Notes: generated by a model from the letters alone, not told the origin. Positions 9,485 through 19,880 are shown, numbered from the stretch's first letter. The stretch is 42,731 nucleotides of DNA from Betaproteobacteria bacterium (GCA_025363575.1 JANYDM010000137.1:1-42731); one strand, 5' to 3'. Translations and numbers: made by a program.

Positions 9485-9488
<4 letters not shown>
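8052..9488 (+). CDS. sufB: Fe-S cluster assembly scaffold SufB
   Basis: A 478-residue SufB, full length for the family, the core of the SufBCD scaffold complex on which new clusters are built. The C-terminal beta-helix carries [21 protein letters not shown]; the cysteine in SQCDS is residue 388, equivalent to the essential Cys405 of E. coli SufB. The motif [13 protein letters not shown] and the core [16 protein letters not shown] are well conserved. sufC starts inside the sufB stop codon (ATGA overlap), which predicts coupled translation. No Shine-Dalgarno sequence stands out before the ATG at 8052, although the N-terminus [21 protein letters not shown] is right for the family. Confidence 0.96.
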
Positions 9489-10287
<799 letters not shown>

Positions 10288-10291
<4 letters not shown>

Positions 10292-11586
10292 CCGCGGTTG
10301 CAACCAACAGCTATCTCGCGAGCCTGCTCGCGGGAAGGCCGCAAGTTCCGCAGAGTCCCCTCGCGTGGTTTAACGATTTGCGCGCGCACGCGGTCGACCG
10401 CGTCGGGGCTTTGACAGTGCCGACGACGCGCGACGAGGAATGGCGCTTTACCGATATTTCCCCACTCACGAAAAGTTCTTTCCAACCGGCATACAACGCG
10501 GCGCAGGTCGACGCGGCAGACCTTGAACATTTCACATTGCCCGAAGCGGGTGCACGGCTGACGTTCGTCGACGGCGTCTACGTCCCGCAGCTTTCGTTCA
10601 ACACTGCCGGTATCGTGATCGAAAACATTGCGGATGGCCTGGACAAGCACGGTGCGGCGATGCAGGCGCACCTTGGCCAACAGGCGGCATTCGATGCCAA
10701 CGCGTTCGTTGCGCTCAATACGGCATTTCTCAATGACGGCGCATTGATCATCGTGCCGCGGGATACGCCGGTCGCGGCGCCGCTGCATATTTTATTTATT
10801 GCGACGCAAAAAGAGGCTGCCAGCTACCCGCGCTGCCTGGTGGTCGTCGAGTCTGGCAGCGCCATCACGCTGGTAGAGGACTTTGTGGCATTGCAGGACG
10901 ATGCGTATTTTACCAACGCGGTCACCGAGATTTCCATTGCCGGCAACGCGAGCGTGAATCACGTGCGGGTGCAGCGCGAAGGCGCGCAGGCTTTTCATAT
11001 CGCCAATTGCGCGGTATCGCTGGCGCATGCCAGCCGCTACCAGTCGGTGAGTGTCGCGTTGGGCGCGCGTATTTCCCGCTTCAACCTGAACTTACTGCAG
11101 GCCGCGGAATGCGCGGAATGCGCGATCGATGGCCTCGCGCTGATCAACGGCACTCAGCTGGCCGATACCCATACCAGCATCGACCATGCGCAACCGCACG
11201 GCTCGAGCCGCCAGCAGCATAAATGCATAGTCGACGGCTCGGCGCACGCGGTATTCAACGGCAAAATCATGGTGCGGCAGGGCGCGCAGCTCACGAATTC
11301 TTCGCAGTCGAGCCGCAATCTGCTGTTGACCGCCAAGGCGCGCGTCGATACTAAGCCGCAGCTCGAGATTTTCGCGGACGACGTGAAATGCGCGCACGGA
11401 GCGACAGTCGGCCAGCTCGATGCCGACGAAGTGTTTTATCTGAAGAGTCGTGGATTGTCGGACGCGGCGGCGCGCAATCTGCTGACCTACGCGTTCGGCG
11501 CTGAAATCATCGACCGCATTCCAGTTGCTTCACTCAAACATCGCCTCGAGCAGACTGTGCTCGAACACACGAACCGCCTGTCATGA
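10288..11586 (+). CDS. sufD: Fe-S cluster assembly protein SufD
   Basis: A 432-residue SufD, paralogue and partner of SufB in the SufBCD complex, where it is needed for iron entry. The N-terminal helical segment contains [11 protein letters not shown]. The beta-helix core contains [15 protein letters not shown] sequence ([18 protein letters not shown]), and the C-terminal SufB-SufD signature is [27 protein letters not shown]. The Cys and His in KCAHGATV are the conserved interface residues known from E. coli SufD. It is coupled by ATGA overlaps to sufC before it and sufS after it. Length is normal for the family. Confidence 0.95.
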
Positions 11587-12842
11587 CACTCACCCCGACC
11601 GCACTCAAAACCCGTTCCGCAGCAGCCCTCGATGTCGAGCGCGTGCGCGCCGATTTTCCTATCCTGAAATTGAAAGTCGGCGGCAAGCCGCTGGTCTATT
11701 TCGACAATGCGGCCTCGAGCCAGATGCCGCAACCGGTGATCGACCGCTTCGTGCGCTACCAGAGCTCGCAGCACGCAAACATACATCGCGGCGTGCATTA
11801 TCTGTCGGAGACGGCGACCGGCGAATACGAGGAGGCGCGGCGCAAGCTCCAGCGCTTCATCAATGCACGCGAAGAGCGTGAAGTCATATTCACGAGCGGC
11901 ACCACCGAATCGATCAACCTGGTGATGCACGGCTATGGGCGCAAGTTCATCGGCAAAGGCGACGAAATCATCCTGACTACGCTCGAGCACCATTCGAACA
12001 TCGTGCCGTGGCAGATGCTGGCCGAGGAGAAGGGCGCGAAGATTCGCGTCGTGCCTATCAACGATGCGGGCGAGCTGCTGGTCGACGAGTATGAAAAGTT
12101 GTTCAACGAGCACACCAAATTCGTCGGTGTGATGCACGTGTCGAATGCGCTTGGCACGATCAATCCGATCAAAGAGATGATTGCATTCGCGCACGCGCGT
12201 GGCGTGCCGGTGCTGGTCGACGGCGCGCAGGCGGCGCCGCATATGCGCGTCGACGTGCAGGATCTTGATTGCGATTTCTATGCGTTCTCCGGCCATAAGC
12301 TCTGCGGTCCGACGGGCATCGGAATCCTGTACGGCAAAGCGGCCATCCTCGAGCGCATGCAGCCATTCAAGGGCGGCGGCGACATGATCCTGTCCGTCAC
12401 ATTCGAGAAAACCACGTACAACGCGATCCCGCACAAATTCGAAGCCGGCACGCCGCCGATAGCCGCTGCGATTACGCTGGGCGCCGCCGTCGATTATCTG
12501 ACGGCAATTGGCATGGACAGCATCGCGGCTCACGAGATCGATTTGCTAAACTATGCGACCGAACAGGTCAACACCATGCCGGGCGTGCGCATCATCGGGA
12601 CCGCTGAGAAGAAGGCGGCGGTGCTGTCGTTCGCCATTGATGGCGTGCACCCGCATGATGTCGGCACGCTGCTCAACCAGGATGGTATCGCGATACGCAC
12701 CGGCCACCACTGCGCGCAGCCGGTGATGCAGCGCTTCAAGGTGCCGGCGACTTCGCGCGCGTCGTTCGCGTTTTACAACAGCATGGCCGAAGTCGACGCG
12801 CTGATTGCCGGTATCCACATCGTGCAAAAGGTCTTCGCATAA
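11583..12842 (+). CDS. sufS: Cysteine desulfurase SufS
   Basis: A 419-residue group II cysteine desulfurase. The pyridoxal-phosphate lysine is Lys239 in FSGHKLCGPTG, and the catalytic cysteine is Cys377 in RTGHHCAQPVM, on the short loop that defines this group. VYFDNAASSQMP and HRGVHYLSE are family hallmarks. Group II enzymes need a sulfur acceptor, SufE or SufU. sufU begins at the sufS stop codon (one-base overlap) and no sufE is present, which points to a SufS-SufU pair. sufD upstream overlaps by four bases. Confidence 0.96.
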   Translation: MTLTPTALKTRSAAALDVERVRADFPILKLKVGGKPLVYFDNAASSQMPQPVIDRFVRYQSSQHANIHRGVHYLSETATGEYEEARRKLQRFINAREEREVIFTSGTTESINLVMHGYGRKFIGKGDEIILTTLEHHSNIVPWQMLAEEKGAKIRVVPINDAGELLVDEYEKLFNEHTKFVGVMHVSNALGTINPIKEMIAFAHARGVPVLVDGAQAAPHMRVDVQDLDCDFYAFSGHKLCGPTGIGILYGKAAILERMQPFKGGGDMILSVTFEKTTYNAIPHKFEAGTPPIAAAITLGAAVDYLTAIGMDSIAAHEIDLLNYATEQVNTMPGVRIIGTAEKKAAVLSFAIDGVHPHDVGTLLNQDGIAIRTGHHCAQPVMQRFKVPATSRASFAFYNSMAEVDALIAGIHIVQKVFA

Positions 12843-13330
12843 TGGCGGACCCGAAGGCGCTCTACCAGGAAGTGATCCTCGATCACAACAAGAAGCCGCG
12901 CAACTACGGCGCGCTCGAGGACGCCACGCACAAGGCCGAAGGGCACAACCCGTTGTGCGGCGACCACCTGACGCTGGCGCTAAAGCTCGACGGCGAGCAG
13001 GTCGGTGCGATTGCATTCACCGGCGAGTCGTGCGCTATCTGCAAGGCCTCGGCTTCGATGATGACCGCGGCCGTCAAAGGCAAGACGCGCGGCGACGCTG
13101 AAATGCTGATTCACGAATTCCGCGAAATGGCTACCGGCGCGCTCGACTATGCCAATACGCCAAATCATCTCGGCCGCCTCACGGTATTTGCCGGTGTGCG
13201 CGACCTGCCGACGCGCGTCAAATGCGCGATCCTGCCGTGGCATACGCTGCACGCCGCATTGAATTCAGTCAGCAGCACGTCGACCGAAGCCGCGGACGAT
13301 CCGATGCACGCGCCGATCGGCGACGCCTGA
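12842..13330 (+). CDS. sufU: Zinc-type sulfur acceptor SufU
   Basis: A 162-residue protein of the IscU/SufU fold. The residues that bind zinc and accept sulfur in B. subtilis SufU (Cys41, Asp43, Cys66, Cys128) have counterparts here at Cys39 and Asp41 in NPLCGD, Cys64 in GESCAICKAS, and Cys128 in RVKCAILPWHTL. The insertion before the last cysteine (LGRLTVFAGVRDLPT) separates SufU from classic IscU, and the IscU LPPVK motif for HscA binding is absent. It therefore most likely accepts persulfide from SufS rather than acting as the ISC scaffold. It sits directly after sufS. SufU is best known from Firmicutes and related groups. Confidence 0.9.
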   Translation: MADPKALYQEVILDHNKKPRNYGALEDATHKAEGHNPLCGDHLTLALKLDGEQVGAIAFTGESCAICKASASMMTAAVKGKTRGDAEMLIHEFREMATGALDYANTPNHLGRLTVFAGVRDLPTRVKCAILPWHTLHAALNSVSSTSTEAADDPMHAPIGDA

Positions 13331-13337
13331 GACCCGC

Positions 13338-13898
13338 ATGCCGAAAATAGCCGAAATCGAAGGCACGCCCAATCCGAACGCGATGAAATTCATCCTCAAG
13401 GAGCCGTTGACCTGGGGAATCACGCGTTCATACGACAACGCCGGGCAGGCCAAGGACGATCCGCTCGCCAGTCAGTTGTTCGATATCGAGCATGTCACCA
13501 ACGTGTTCTACGTCGATCACTGGATCACCGTCACGCAGGATGGCAGCGCGGACTGGCATGAATTGCAGCGCAAGCTTGCGGAACCGATACGCGCCGCAGC
13601 GGCGGCGGACGAACAGACGGCAATGGCGACCGCGGAATCTGCCGCAAACCTGGCCGGCTTGAGCCCGCAGGACCAGGAGCGGCTGGACAGGATAAACGAG
13701 CTCCTCGACGAGCAGATCCGGCCGTACCTGCAGGGCGACGGCGGCGACCTCTATGTGATGGGTCTCGAAGGCAACACGCTCACGGTGCACTACCAGGGCG
13801 CGTGCGGCAGCTGCCCGAGTTCGCTGTCCGGCACGCTTGCCGGCATCGAAAATCTGGTCAAATCGATAGAGCCCGATATAGAAGTCATTGCGGTGTAG
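13338..13898 (+). CDS. Nfu-type Fe-S carrier with N-terminal Nfu_N domain
   Basis: A 186-residue protein with two parts. Residues 1 to about 90 form an Nfu_N domain (EGTPNPNAMKFIL near the start). Residues 112-186 form a NifU C-terminal domain with the cluster-binding CxxC motif Cys156-Gly-Ser-Cys159. Such proteins carry 4Fe-4S clusters from the scaffold to target enzymes. An alanine-rich linker joins the domains. The architecture matches mitochondrial and alphaproteobacterial Nfu1 rather than E. coli NfuA, whose N-terminal domain is a degenerate A-type domain. It is the last gene of the operon, seven bases after sufU. Confidence 0.9.
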   Translation: MPKIAEIEGTPNPNAMKFILKEPLTWGITRSYDNAGQAKDDPLASQLFDIEHVTNVFYVDHWITVTQDGSADWHELQRKLAEPIRAAAAADEQTAMATAESAANLAGLSPQDQERLDRINELLDEQIRPYLQGDGGDLYVMGLEGNTLTVHYQGACGSCPSSLSGTLAGIENLVKSIEPDIEVIAV

Positions 13899-13945
13899 CG
13901 CATGCCTGAGGGGCCGCTAAAAAATAAAACTACGGAGGAGTTGCG

Positions 13946-14941
13946 ATGATTTTCTGCGCCCTTGGCACGCATGCACTGCGCTGTATCGCGGGTGTACTGG
14001 CATCGATTGCATTGACAGCGGGTGCGCAGAGCCCGTACCCGAATAAACCCATACTGGTTGTTGCCGGCTTCACGGCCGGCGGCGACGCCGATATCGCGGC
14101 GCGCAACCTGACGAGTGTCATGCCGAAATATACCGGCCAGAATGGCGTCGTGCTCAATAAGGTCGGCGCCAGTGGTGCGATCGCCTCCGAGTACGTAAAG
14201 AAAGCGGCGCCGGACGGCTACACGATGTTGCTCGCGCGTGTGGGCTCGCAGGCCACGCTGCCGGCGCTGAAGCCCGACCTTGCCTACAAATGGAACGACT
14301 TCACGTTCCTCGGCCTGCTGGAACTCAATCCGTACGTGTGCGCAGTGCGCGCCGATTCGCCATACAAGACGTTCGGCGATCTGGTCGAGGGCATCCGCAA
14401 AAATCCCGGCCGACTCAAATACAGCACAGCGGGCGTCGGCACCATCCACGAAATGGGACCGCAGATGCTGTTCGATATCCTGAAGCTCGGCAAGGACGCG
14501 GGTATCCAGGTCCCGTACAAAGGCGGCGGCGATGCCACCGTCGCATTGCTATCGGGCGAGGTCGATATCAATTGCACGAACCTCGGCACCGCGCTGTCGT
14601 TCATCAAAGGCGGACAGCTTCGCGCGCTGATGACGACGACGCCGGAGCGGTACAAGGAGATTCCCAACGTGCCGACCGCCAAAGAGGCCGGCTATGTGCA
14701 GCTCGAGCGCATCATCGGTTGGAGCGCAATTTACGGCCCGCCAGCCATGGATAAAAACCTCGTCGCCTACTGGCGCGACGTATTACAGAAAGTAGCGCGC
14801 GATCCGCAATGGATCACTGCGACCGAGCGCACCGGCTCGGTGCCGCGCATCCTGCGGCCGGAGGAAACGGCACGCTTCGCCAGGGAGCAGTTCGAAACCT
14901 ACGACCGTCTCGGCAAGGCGATCGGCCTCGTATTGAAATAA
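13946..14941 (+). CDS. TTT-family (Bug/TctC) substrate-binding protein
   Basis: A 331-residue periplasmic receptor of the tripartite tricarboxylate transporter family. A hydrophobic signal peptide ends near residue 28 (LTAGAQS), followed by the family opening YPNKPILVVAGFTAGGDADIAARNL and the typical C-terminal segment on ERTGSVPRILRPEE. GGAGGAG lies six bases before the ATG, one of the strongest ribosome binding sites in the window. It starts 47 bases after the Nfu gene, so it could be read through from the iron-sulfur operon. No TctA or TctB membrane gene is nearby. Substrates of Bug proteins are usually carboxylates; this one cannot be predicted. Confidence 0.88.
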   Translation: MIFCALGTHALRCIAGVLASIALTAGAQSPYPNKPILVVAGFTAGGDADIAARNLTSVMPKYTGQNGVVLNKVGASGAIASEYVKKAAPDGYTMLLARVGSQATLPALKPDLAYKWNDFTFLGLLELNPYVCAVRADSPYKTFGDLVEGIRKNPGRLKYSTAGVGTIHEMGPQMLFDILKLGKDAGIQVPYKGGGDATVALLSGEVDINCTNLGTALSFIKGGQLRALMTTTPERYKEIPNVPTAKEAGYVQLERIIGWSAIYGPPAMDKNLVAYWRDVLQKVARDPQWITATERTGSVPRILRPEETARFAREQFETYDRLGKAIGLVLK

Positions 14942-14974
14942 ATAGAGGGCTTTTTCTAGTGCGGGGCGCGTTCC

Positions 14975-15805
14975 TTAATTGAAAAGATTGAGCACGCCAT
15001 CGAGACCGACATAAGTTAGCGCGTGGATCGCTTGCGCGCGCACGACGGGTTTCGCGTGATAAGCGACGCTGACCCCGGCCTCCGCCATGAATTTCAGATC
15101 GTTCGCGCCGTCGCCGAGCGCGAGCACCTGCGCTTTCTCCAGGCTCAGCTCGTTGCGCAGATCGGTCAACGCATCGCGCTTGACGTCCGCGTCGACGATA
15201 TCGCCGATGACTTCGCCGGTGAGCTTGCCGCCGTCGATCGCCAGCACGTTGGAGCGCGTGTGGTCGAGTCCGAGTCGTTTCTGCAGGCGCTCCGTGAAGA
15301 ATGTAAAGCCGCCAGACACGAGCAGCGTTTTAATGCCGAGCTGGCTGAAACGCGCGAGCATGACATCGGCACCTGGCGACAGGCGCAGCCGCTCGTCGTA
15401 CACGCGCTGCAGCGCGCTGGAGTCCAAACCTTTCAACAGGGCAACGCGGCGGCGCAGGCTTTGCTGGAAATCCAGCTCGCCGCGCATCGCGGCCGCGGTG
15501 ATCGCGGCGACTTGCGGTTTCAGGCCCTGAATATCGGCGATTTCGTCGATGCACTCGATGGTGATGAGGGTCGAGTCCATGTCCATCACGCATAGCTTGA
15601 TATCCGCGAGCTTGCGGTCGGGCGGCACGAATGCATGATCGAGATGCGCGTTTTCGCAATACGGAGCGATAGCCGGATCGGGTTTCGCATCGCGCAGCCG
15701 GAACGCCGTCGGCGTGATCGCTTCGATCGCGTACGCACCGGCCAGCTTGGCCAGTGCTTTGAGGTCAGGCGTTCCGATCTCGACGCCTTGTATAACCAGA
15801 TTCAT
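14975..15805 (-). CDS. serB: Phosphoserine phosphatase SerB
   Basis: A 276-residue HAD-superfamily phosphatase for the last step of serine synthesis. The catalytic motif is CVMDMDSTL with nucleophile Asp75 and acid/base Asp77. Motif II is LLVSGGFTFF and motif III is LALGDGANDLKFM. The N-terminal ~65 residues form the small regulatory-type domain seen in proteobacterial SerB. It is third in a minus-strand set after mfd and a HAD gene, 26 bases after the latter. No Shine-Dalgarno sequence precedes the ATG; instead a perfect TATAAT ends five bases before it. Serine is the substrate of CysE, encoded 9 kb away. Confidence 0.95.
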   Translation of the reverse strand: MNLVIQGVEIGTPDLKALAKLAGAYAIEAITPTAFRLRDAKPDPAIAPYCENAHLDHAFVPPDRKLADIKLCVMDMDSTLITIECIDEIADIQGLKPQVAAITAAAMRGELDFQQSLRRRVALLKGLDSSALQRVYDERLRLSPGADVMLARFSQLGIKTLLVSGGFTFFTERLQKRLGLDHTRSNVLAIDGGKLTGEVIGDIVDADVKRDALTDLRNELSLEKAQVLALGDGANDLKFMAEAGVSVAYHAKPVVRAQAIHALTYVGLDGVLNLFN

Positions 15806-15831
15806 AATTAATTATACCGAGGGGGCGGGCG

Positions 15832-16473
15832 CTACCGGTCAAGCAGCGCGGGCAGTTCGCGAATATTGCGCAGAACTTGATGAGCGCCGGGGAAGTCGGC
15901 GTCCGCGGTGAGGCCATTCGGTATGACGACGCATTTGATGCCTGCGCCGATCGCCGCCGTCAGCCCGCGCGGCGTGTCTTCAATTGCGATGCACTCTTCT
16001 GCCCGGAAACCTGTTTTCGCGATGCCGGCGACGTACGGCTCGGGGTCCGGTTTGGAATTCCCGTAATCCTCGCGCGCGAGCACAAAGTCGAAATAGGGCA
16101 GCAGGCCGGTGCCCGAGTGAATGATGTCGAAGTGGCGGCGCTGGCAGCTCGTTACGATTCCCATGGCGTAGCGGCCGTGCAGGGATCGCAGCACATCCTC
16201 GACGCCGTCAATAGTGTGCTTGCGTGCGCGCAGTAGATCGCAGTACAGGTCGTCGCGCTCAGAGCGCATGTGCGCAAGCTCCGCTTCTGAATAGCCTTTT
16301 TTTTCGGCAAGCAGGTGCCACGCGCCGCGGTTCTGGCTCAGGAACAGCTCGCGGTACTGCTCATCGGTGAGATGAAAGCCGGCTTTTGCCATGATCGCGC
16401 GGGTTGCGTCGCGGTATAGATGCTCGGTGTCGACCAGCACGCCGTCGTTGTCCCACAGAATGGCTTTGAACAT
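15832..16473 (-). CDS. HAD-superfamily hydrolase, phosphatase or phosphomutase type
   Basis: A 213-residue HAD subfamily IA protein. Motif I is WDNDGVLVDTE with Asp8 and Asp10, motif II is IVTSCQR, and motif III/IV is KPDPEPYV followed by CIAIEDTPRGLTAAIGAG. A helical cap lies at residues 17-85. The sequence resembles beta-phosphoglucomutase and phosphoglycolate phosphatase groups, but substrate cannot be assigned. Its ATG shares one base with the mfd stop codon (TGATG), so translation is probably coupled to mfd. serB follows 26 bases downstream. Confidence 0.85.
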   Translation of the reverse strand: MFKAILWDNDGVLVDTEHLYRDATRAIMAKAGFHLTDEQYRELFLSQNRGAWHLLAEKKGYSEAELAHMRSERDDLYCDLLRARKHTIDGVEDVLRSLHGRYAMGIVTSCQRRHFDIIHSGTGLLPYFDFVLAREDYGNSKPDPEPYVAGIAKTGFRAEECIAIEDTPRGLTAAIGAGIKCVVIPNGLTADADFPGAHQVLRNIRELPALLDR

Positions 16474-19400
16474 CAGGCAGTCAGCTCCGCAAATATCTGC
16501 TTCACTTTGGCGACTCTTTCCGCCACCTCGTGCAGGTCGGCGCTGACCTTGATGCGGTCGGGCCCCGCAAGCTTGTAATGCTTGTTCTTGTGTATGAGCC
16601 GCATGATTTTCGCCGCATCGATCGGCGGGTTGGGCACGAACTGCAGCTGCACGCCGGATTCCGACGCGTCTATGCGCGCGATGCCGAGCGGCTTGCCGAG
16701 TACGCGCAGGCGGTGGCTTTCGAGCAGTGTCTTCGCGTGCTCGGGCGGCAGGCCGAAACGATCGATCAGCTCTTCGTGCATGAGGTCGAGTGCTTCGGCG
16801 GTTTCGCAGTTGGCGAGCCGCTTGTAGATCACGAGTCGCTCGTGAATGTCGTTGCAGTAACCGTCGGGTAGCAGTGCCGGCGCGTGCAGGTTGATTTCCG
16901 TCGTGATGCCGAGCGGGGCGGACAGGTCCGGCTCGACGCCTGCCTTAAGTGACTTGACCGCGGTATCGAGCATCGCGCAATACAAATTGAAGCCGACCTC
17001 CTGCATCTCGCCCGATTGCGAATCGCCGAGCACTTCGCCGGCGCCGCGGATCTCGAGGTCGTGCATGGCGAGGAAAAAACCGGAGCCGAGCTCTTCCATC
17101 TGCTGTATTGCTTCCAGCCGTTTCTTGGCCTGGCTCGTGATATCGCCCTCATCGGGCAACAGCAGGTACGCATAGGCCTGATGGTGCGAGCGGCCGACGC
17201 GGCCGCGCAACTGGTGCAGTTGCGCAAGGCCGAACTTGTCGGCGCGGTTGATGATGATGGTATTGGCGGTGGGCACGTCGATACCGGTCTCGATTATGGT
17301 CGTGCACAGGAGAATGTTGAAGCGCTGCTGGTAGAAGTCGCGCATCGCCATTTCGAGTTCGCGTTCGCGCATCTGGCCGTGTGCGATGCGGATGCGCGCT
17401 TCCGGCACAAGGCGCGCGAGGCTTTCCTCGGCGACGGTGATTGTGTCGACGTCGTTGTGCAGGAAATAGACCTGGCCGCCGCGCTTCAATTCGCGCAGGA
17501 TGGCCTCGCGGATCAGGCCTTTGCTGGTGCGCGCGACAAAAGTCTTGATCGCGAGCCGGCGCTGCGGCGCGGTGGCGATCACCGAGAAGTCGCGTAGCCC
17601 CTCTAGCGCCATGCCCAGCGTGCGCGGGATGGGCGTCGCGGTCAGCGTCAGCACGTCGACCTCGGCGCGCAGCGCTTTGAGCTTTTCTTTTTGCCGCACG
17701 CCGAAACGGTGTTCCTCGTCGATGATGACGAGGCCGAGGTTCCTGGGCTTGATGTCCTGCTGCAGCAGCTTGTGCGTGCCGATCACGATGTCGACTTTGC
17801 CTTCGCTCAGCGCGGTGAGCGTCTCGGCAACCTGTTTCGGCGAGCGGAAGCGCGACAGCTCGGCAATTTTCACCGGCCAGTCGGCAAAGCGGTCGGAAAA
17901 CGTATTGAAGTGCTGCTCCGCGAGCAGCGTGGTCGGCACCAGCACCGTGACCTGCTTGCCCTCGCTGACCGCCACGAACGCAGCGCGCAGCGCGACCTCG
18001 GTCTTGCCGAAGCCGACGTCGCCGCAGATCAGGCGGTCCATCGGCTTGCCCTGCTGCAGGTCATTCAGCGTGGCCGTGATCGCGGCGCGCTGGTCCGGCG
18101 TCTCTTCGAACGGGAATGCGTCGCTGAACGCTTCGTAGTCGTGCTGCTGCAGTTTGAACGCGTGCCCTTCGCGCAGCGCGCGCTGGGCGTAAAGGTTCAG
18201 CAACTCGGCCGCCGTATCGCGCACCTGCGCGGCGGCTTTCTTTTTGGCCTTGTCCCACTGGCCGCTGCCCAGATCGTGCAACGGCGCCGTTTCCGCGGGC
18301 GCGCCGCTGTAGCGGCTGATCAGGTGCAGTTGCGACACCGGCACGTAAAGCTTGTCGCCGCGCGTGTATTCGAGCGTCAGAAACTCCGTGGCGCCATCGC
18401 CGAAATCCAGGTTCTGCAGTCCGAGATAGCGCCCGATGCCGTGTTGCAGATGGACGACCGGGTCGCCTACCTTGACCTCAGACAGATCGCGCAGCATGCC
18501 TTCGCTCGAGGTCTTGCGCACTTCGCGCTCGCGGCGCGCGCGCACCTGCGAAGCGTAAAGCTCGTTCTCGGTGACGACCGCGATGCCGAGCGTCTTGTGT
18601 ATAAAGCCTGCGGCCAGTGGTGCAACGCCCAGCATCACCGGCGCGGTCGCAGCCAGAAACTCGGCAAACGTCGCTACCGGCGCGGGCTTGACGCCGTGTT
18701 CGGTAAAGTATCCCTGCATGGTTTCACGACGGCCGAGCGCTTCGGCTGCCAGCAGAACGCGTCCGTCGTAGTTACTGATGAATTTCTGCAGCTTGTCTAT
18801 GGGATTTTCCGCGCGCCGGTCCACGGCGACCGCAGGCAGTTCGTCGGTGTCGATGTCATCGCCGGCAGCGGGCGCCGCAATGATCTCGACGCGCACGAAT
18901 TGTTTGATCGCGCCGAAAAATCCGTCCGTCGTCAGAAACAATTCCGCGGGCGGCAACAGGGGCTGGCTACGGTCGCCGCCGAGCAGGTTGAAACGCGCCT
19001 GCGTGTCCTGCCAGAATTGAGCGATCGCCGGCTCGACGTCGTGATGCAGGACGATCGTCGTTGCCGGCGGCAGGTAATCGGTCAGCAGTGCGGTGTGCTC
19101 GAAAAAAAGCGGCAGATAGTATTCGACGCCGGCGGGCGCGATGCCGTTGCTGACGTCTTTATACAAGCGCGAACGCGACGGATCGCCTTCGAAGCGCGCG
19201 CGAAAGTTGCGACGGAAGAGCGTCTGCGCGTCTTCGTCGAGCGGAAACTCGCGTGCCGGCAGTAAACGCACTTCGTTTACTTTGTAGATGCTGCGCTGGG
19301 TGTCGACGTCGAAGCTGCGGATCGACTCGATCTGCTCGTCGAAGAGATCGATGCGGTAAGGCAGCGCGCTGCCCATGGGGAACAAGTCGATCAGGCCGCC

Positions 19401-19880
19401 GCGAAAACTGTATTCTCCCGGCGACAGCACCTGCGCCACATGCGAATAGCCGGCGACGGTCAGTTGCTTGCGCAGAACGTCGGCGGCGAGCTTTTCGCCC
19501 TGCTTGAAGAAGAATGTGCGTGCGGCGAGGTATTCAACGGGCGTCAGCCGGTAGAGCGCCGTTGTAACCGGCACGATCGCAATATCGAATGCCTGCTGCG
19601 TGATCTGGTAGAGCGTTGCGAGGCGCTCCGATACCAGATCGTGGTGCGGCGAGAAGCTGTCGTAGGGCAGCGTTTCCCAGTCCGGCAGCAGATGGACTTT
19701 CAGCGCCGGATCGAAATAGGGGATTTCATCGAGCAGGCGCTGCGCGTCGGCCGCGGTCGCCGTTATCACGAGCAGCGGCCGCACCTTGCCCGCCAGTTCG
19801 GCGAGCGCAAGCGCATCGGCCGAGCCGTGATACGGGCCCGCCCAGGTTTTGTGGCCGGGCAGCTGTGCTTCCATCAGCAT
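16473..19880 (-). CDS. mfd: Transcription-repair coupling factor Mfd
   Basis: An 1135-residue Mfd, full length. It removes RNA polymerase stalled at DNA damage and recruits the UvrABC repair enzymes. Seen in order: the UvrB-like N-terminal module; the RNA polymerase interaction domain near residue 475 (VHLQHGIGRYLG); the translocase with Walker A GDVGFGKTEVA near 620, DEEHRFG near 720 and HQLRGRVGRS near 885; and the C-terminal TRCF domain. Two start codons, ATG at 19880 and at 19874, are six bases apart and cannot be separated. The HAD gene overlaps its stop codon. A long plus-strand open frame opposite mfd is a codon-composition shadow. Confidence 0.97.
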   Translation of the reverse strand: MLMEAQLPGHKTWAGPYHGSADALALAELAGKVRPLLVITATAADAQRLLDEIPYFDPALKVHLLPDWETLPYDSFSPHHDLVSERLATLYQITQQAFDIAIVPVTTALYRLTPVEYLAARTFFFKQGEKLAADVLRKQLTVAGYSHVAQVLSPGEYSFRGGLIDLFPMGSALPYRIDLFDEQIESIRSFDVDTQRSIYKVNEVRLLPAREFPLDEDAQTLFRRNFRARFEGDPSRSRLYKDVSNGIAPAGVEYYLPLFFEHTALLTDYLPPATTIVLHHDVEPAIAQFWQDTQARFNLLGGDRSQPLLPPAELFLTTDGFFGAIKQFVRVEIIAAPAAGDDIDTDELPAVAVDRRAENPIDKLQKFISNYDGRVLLAAEALGRRETMQGYFTEHGVKPAPVATFAEFLAATAPVMLGVAPLAAGFIHKTLGIAVVTENELYASQVRARREREVRKTSSEGMLRDLSEVKVGDPVVHLQHGIGRYLGLQNLDFGDGATEFLTLEYTRGDKLYVPVSQLHLISRYSGAPAETAPLHDLGSGQWDKAKKKAAAQVRDTAAELLNLYAQRALREGHAFKLQQHDYEAFSDAFPFEETPDQRAAITATLNDLQQGKPMDRLICGDVGFGKTEVALRAAFVAVSEGKQVTVLVPTTLLAEQHFNTFSDRFADWPVKIAELSRFRSPKQVAETLTALSEGKVDIVIGTHKLLQQDIKPRNLGLVIIDEEHRFGVRQKEKLKALRAEVDVLTLTATPIPRTLGMALEGLRDFSVIATAPQRRLAIKTFVARTSKGLIREAILRELKRGGQVYFLHNDVDTITVAEESLARLVPEARIRIAHGQMRERELEMAMRDFYQQRFNILLCTTIIETGIDVPTANTIIINRADKFGLAQLHQLRGRVGRSHHQAYAYLLLPDEGDITSQAKKRLEAIQQMEELGSGFFLAMHDLEIRGAGEVLGDSQSGEMQEVGFNLYCAMLDTAVKSLKAGVEPDLSAPLGITTEINLHAPALLPDGYCNDIHERLVIYKRLANCETAEALDLMHEELIDRFGLPPEHAKTLLESHRLRVLGKPLGIARIDASESGVQLQFVPNPPIDAAKIMRLIHKNKHYKLAGPDRIKVSADLHEVAERVAKVKQIFAELTA

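Noticed and set aside
11487..12533. A 348-residue minus-strand open frame opposite sufS
   Set aside because: Antisense to sufS with conserved catalytic residues; no own ribosome binding site or domain.
17691..19265. A 524-residue plus-strand open frame opposite mfd
   Set aside because: It is antisense to a full-length, well-conserved mfd, has no recognisable domain, and reflects the GC-rich third-position bias that keeps antisense frames open.
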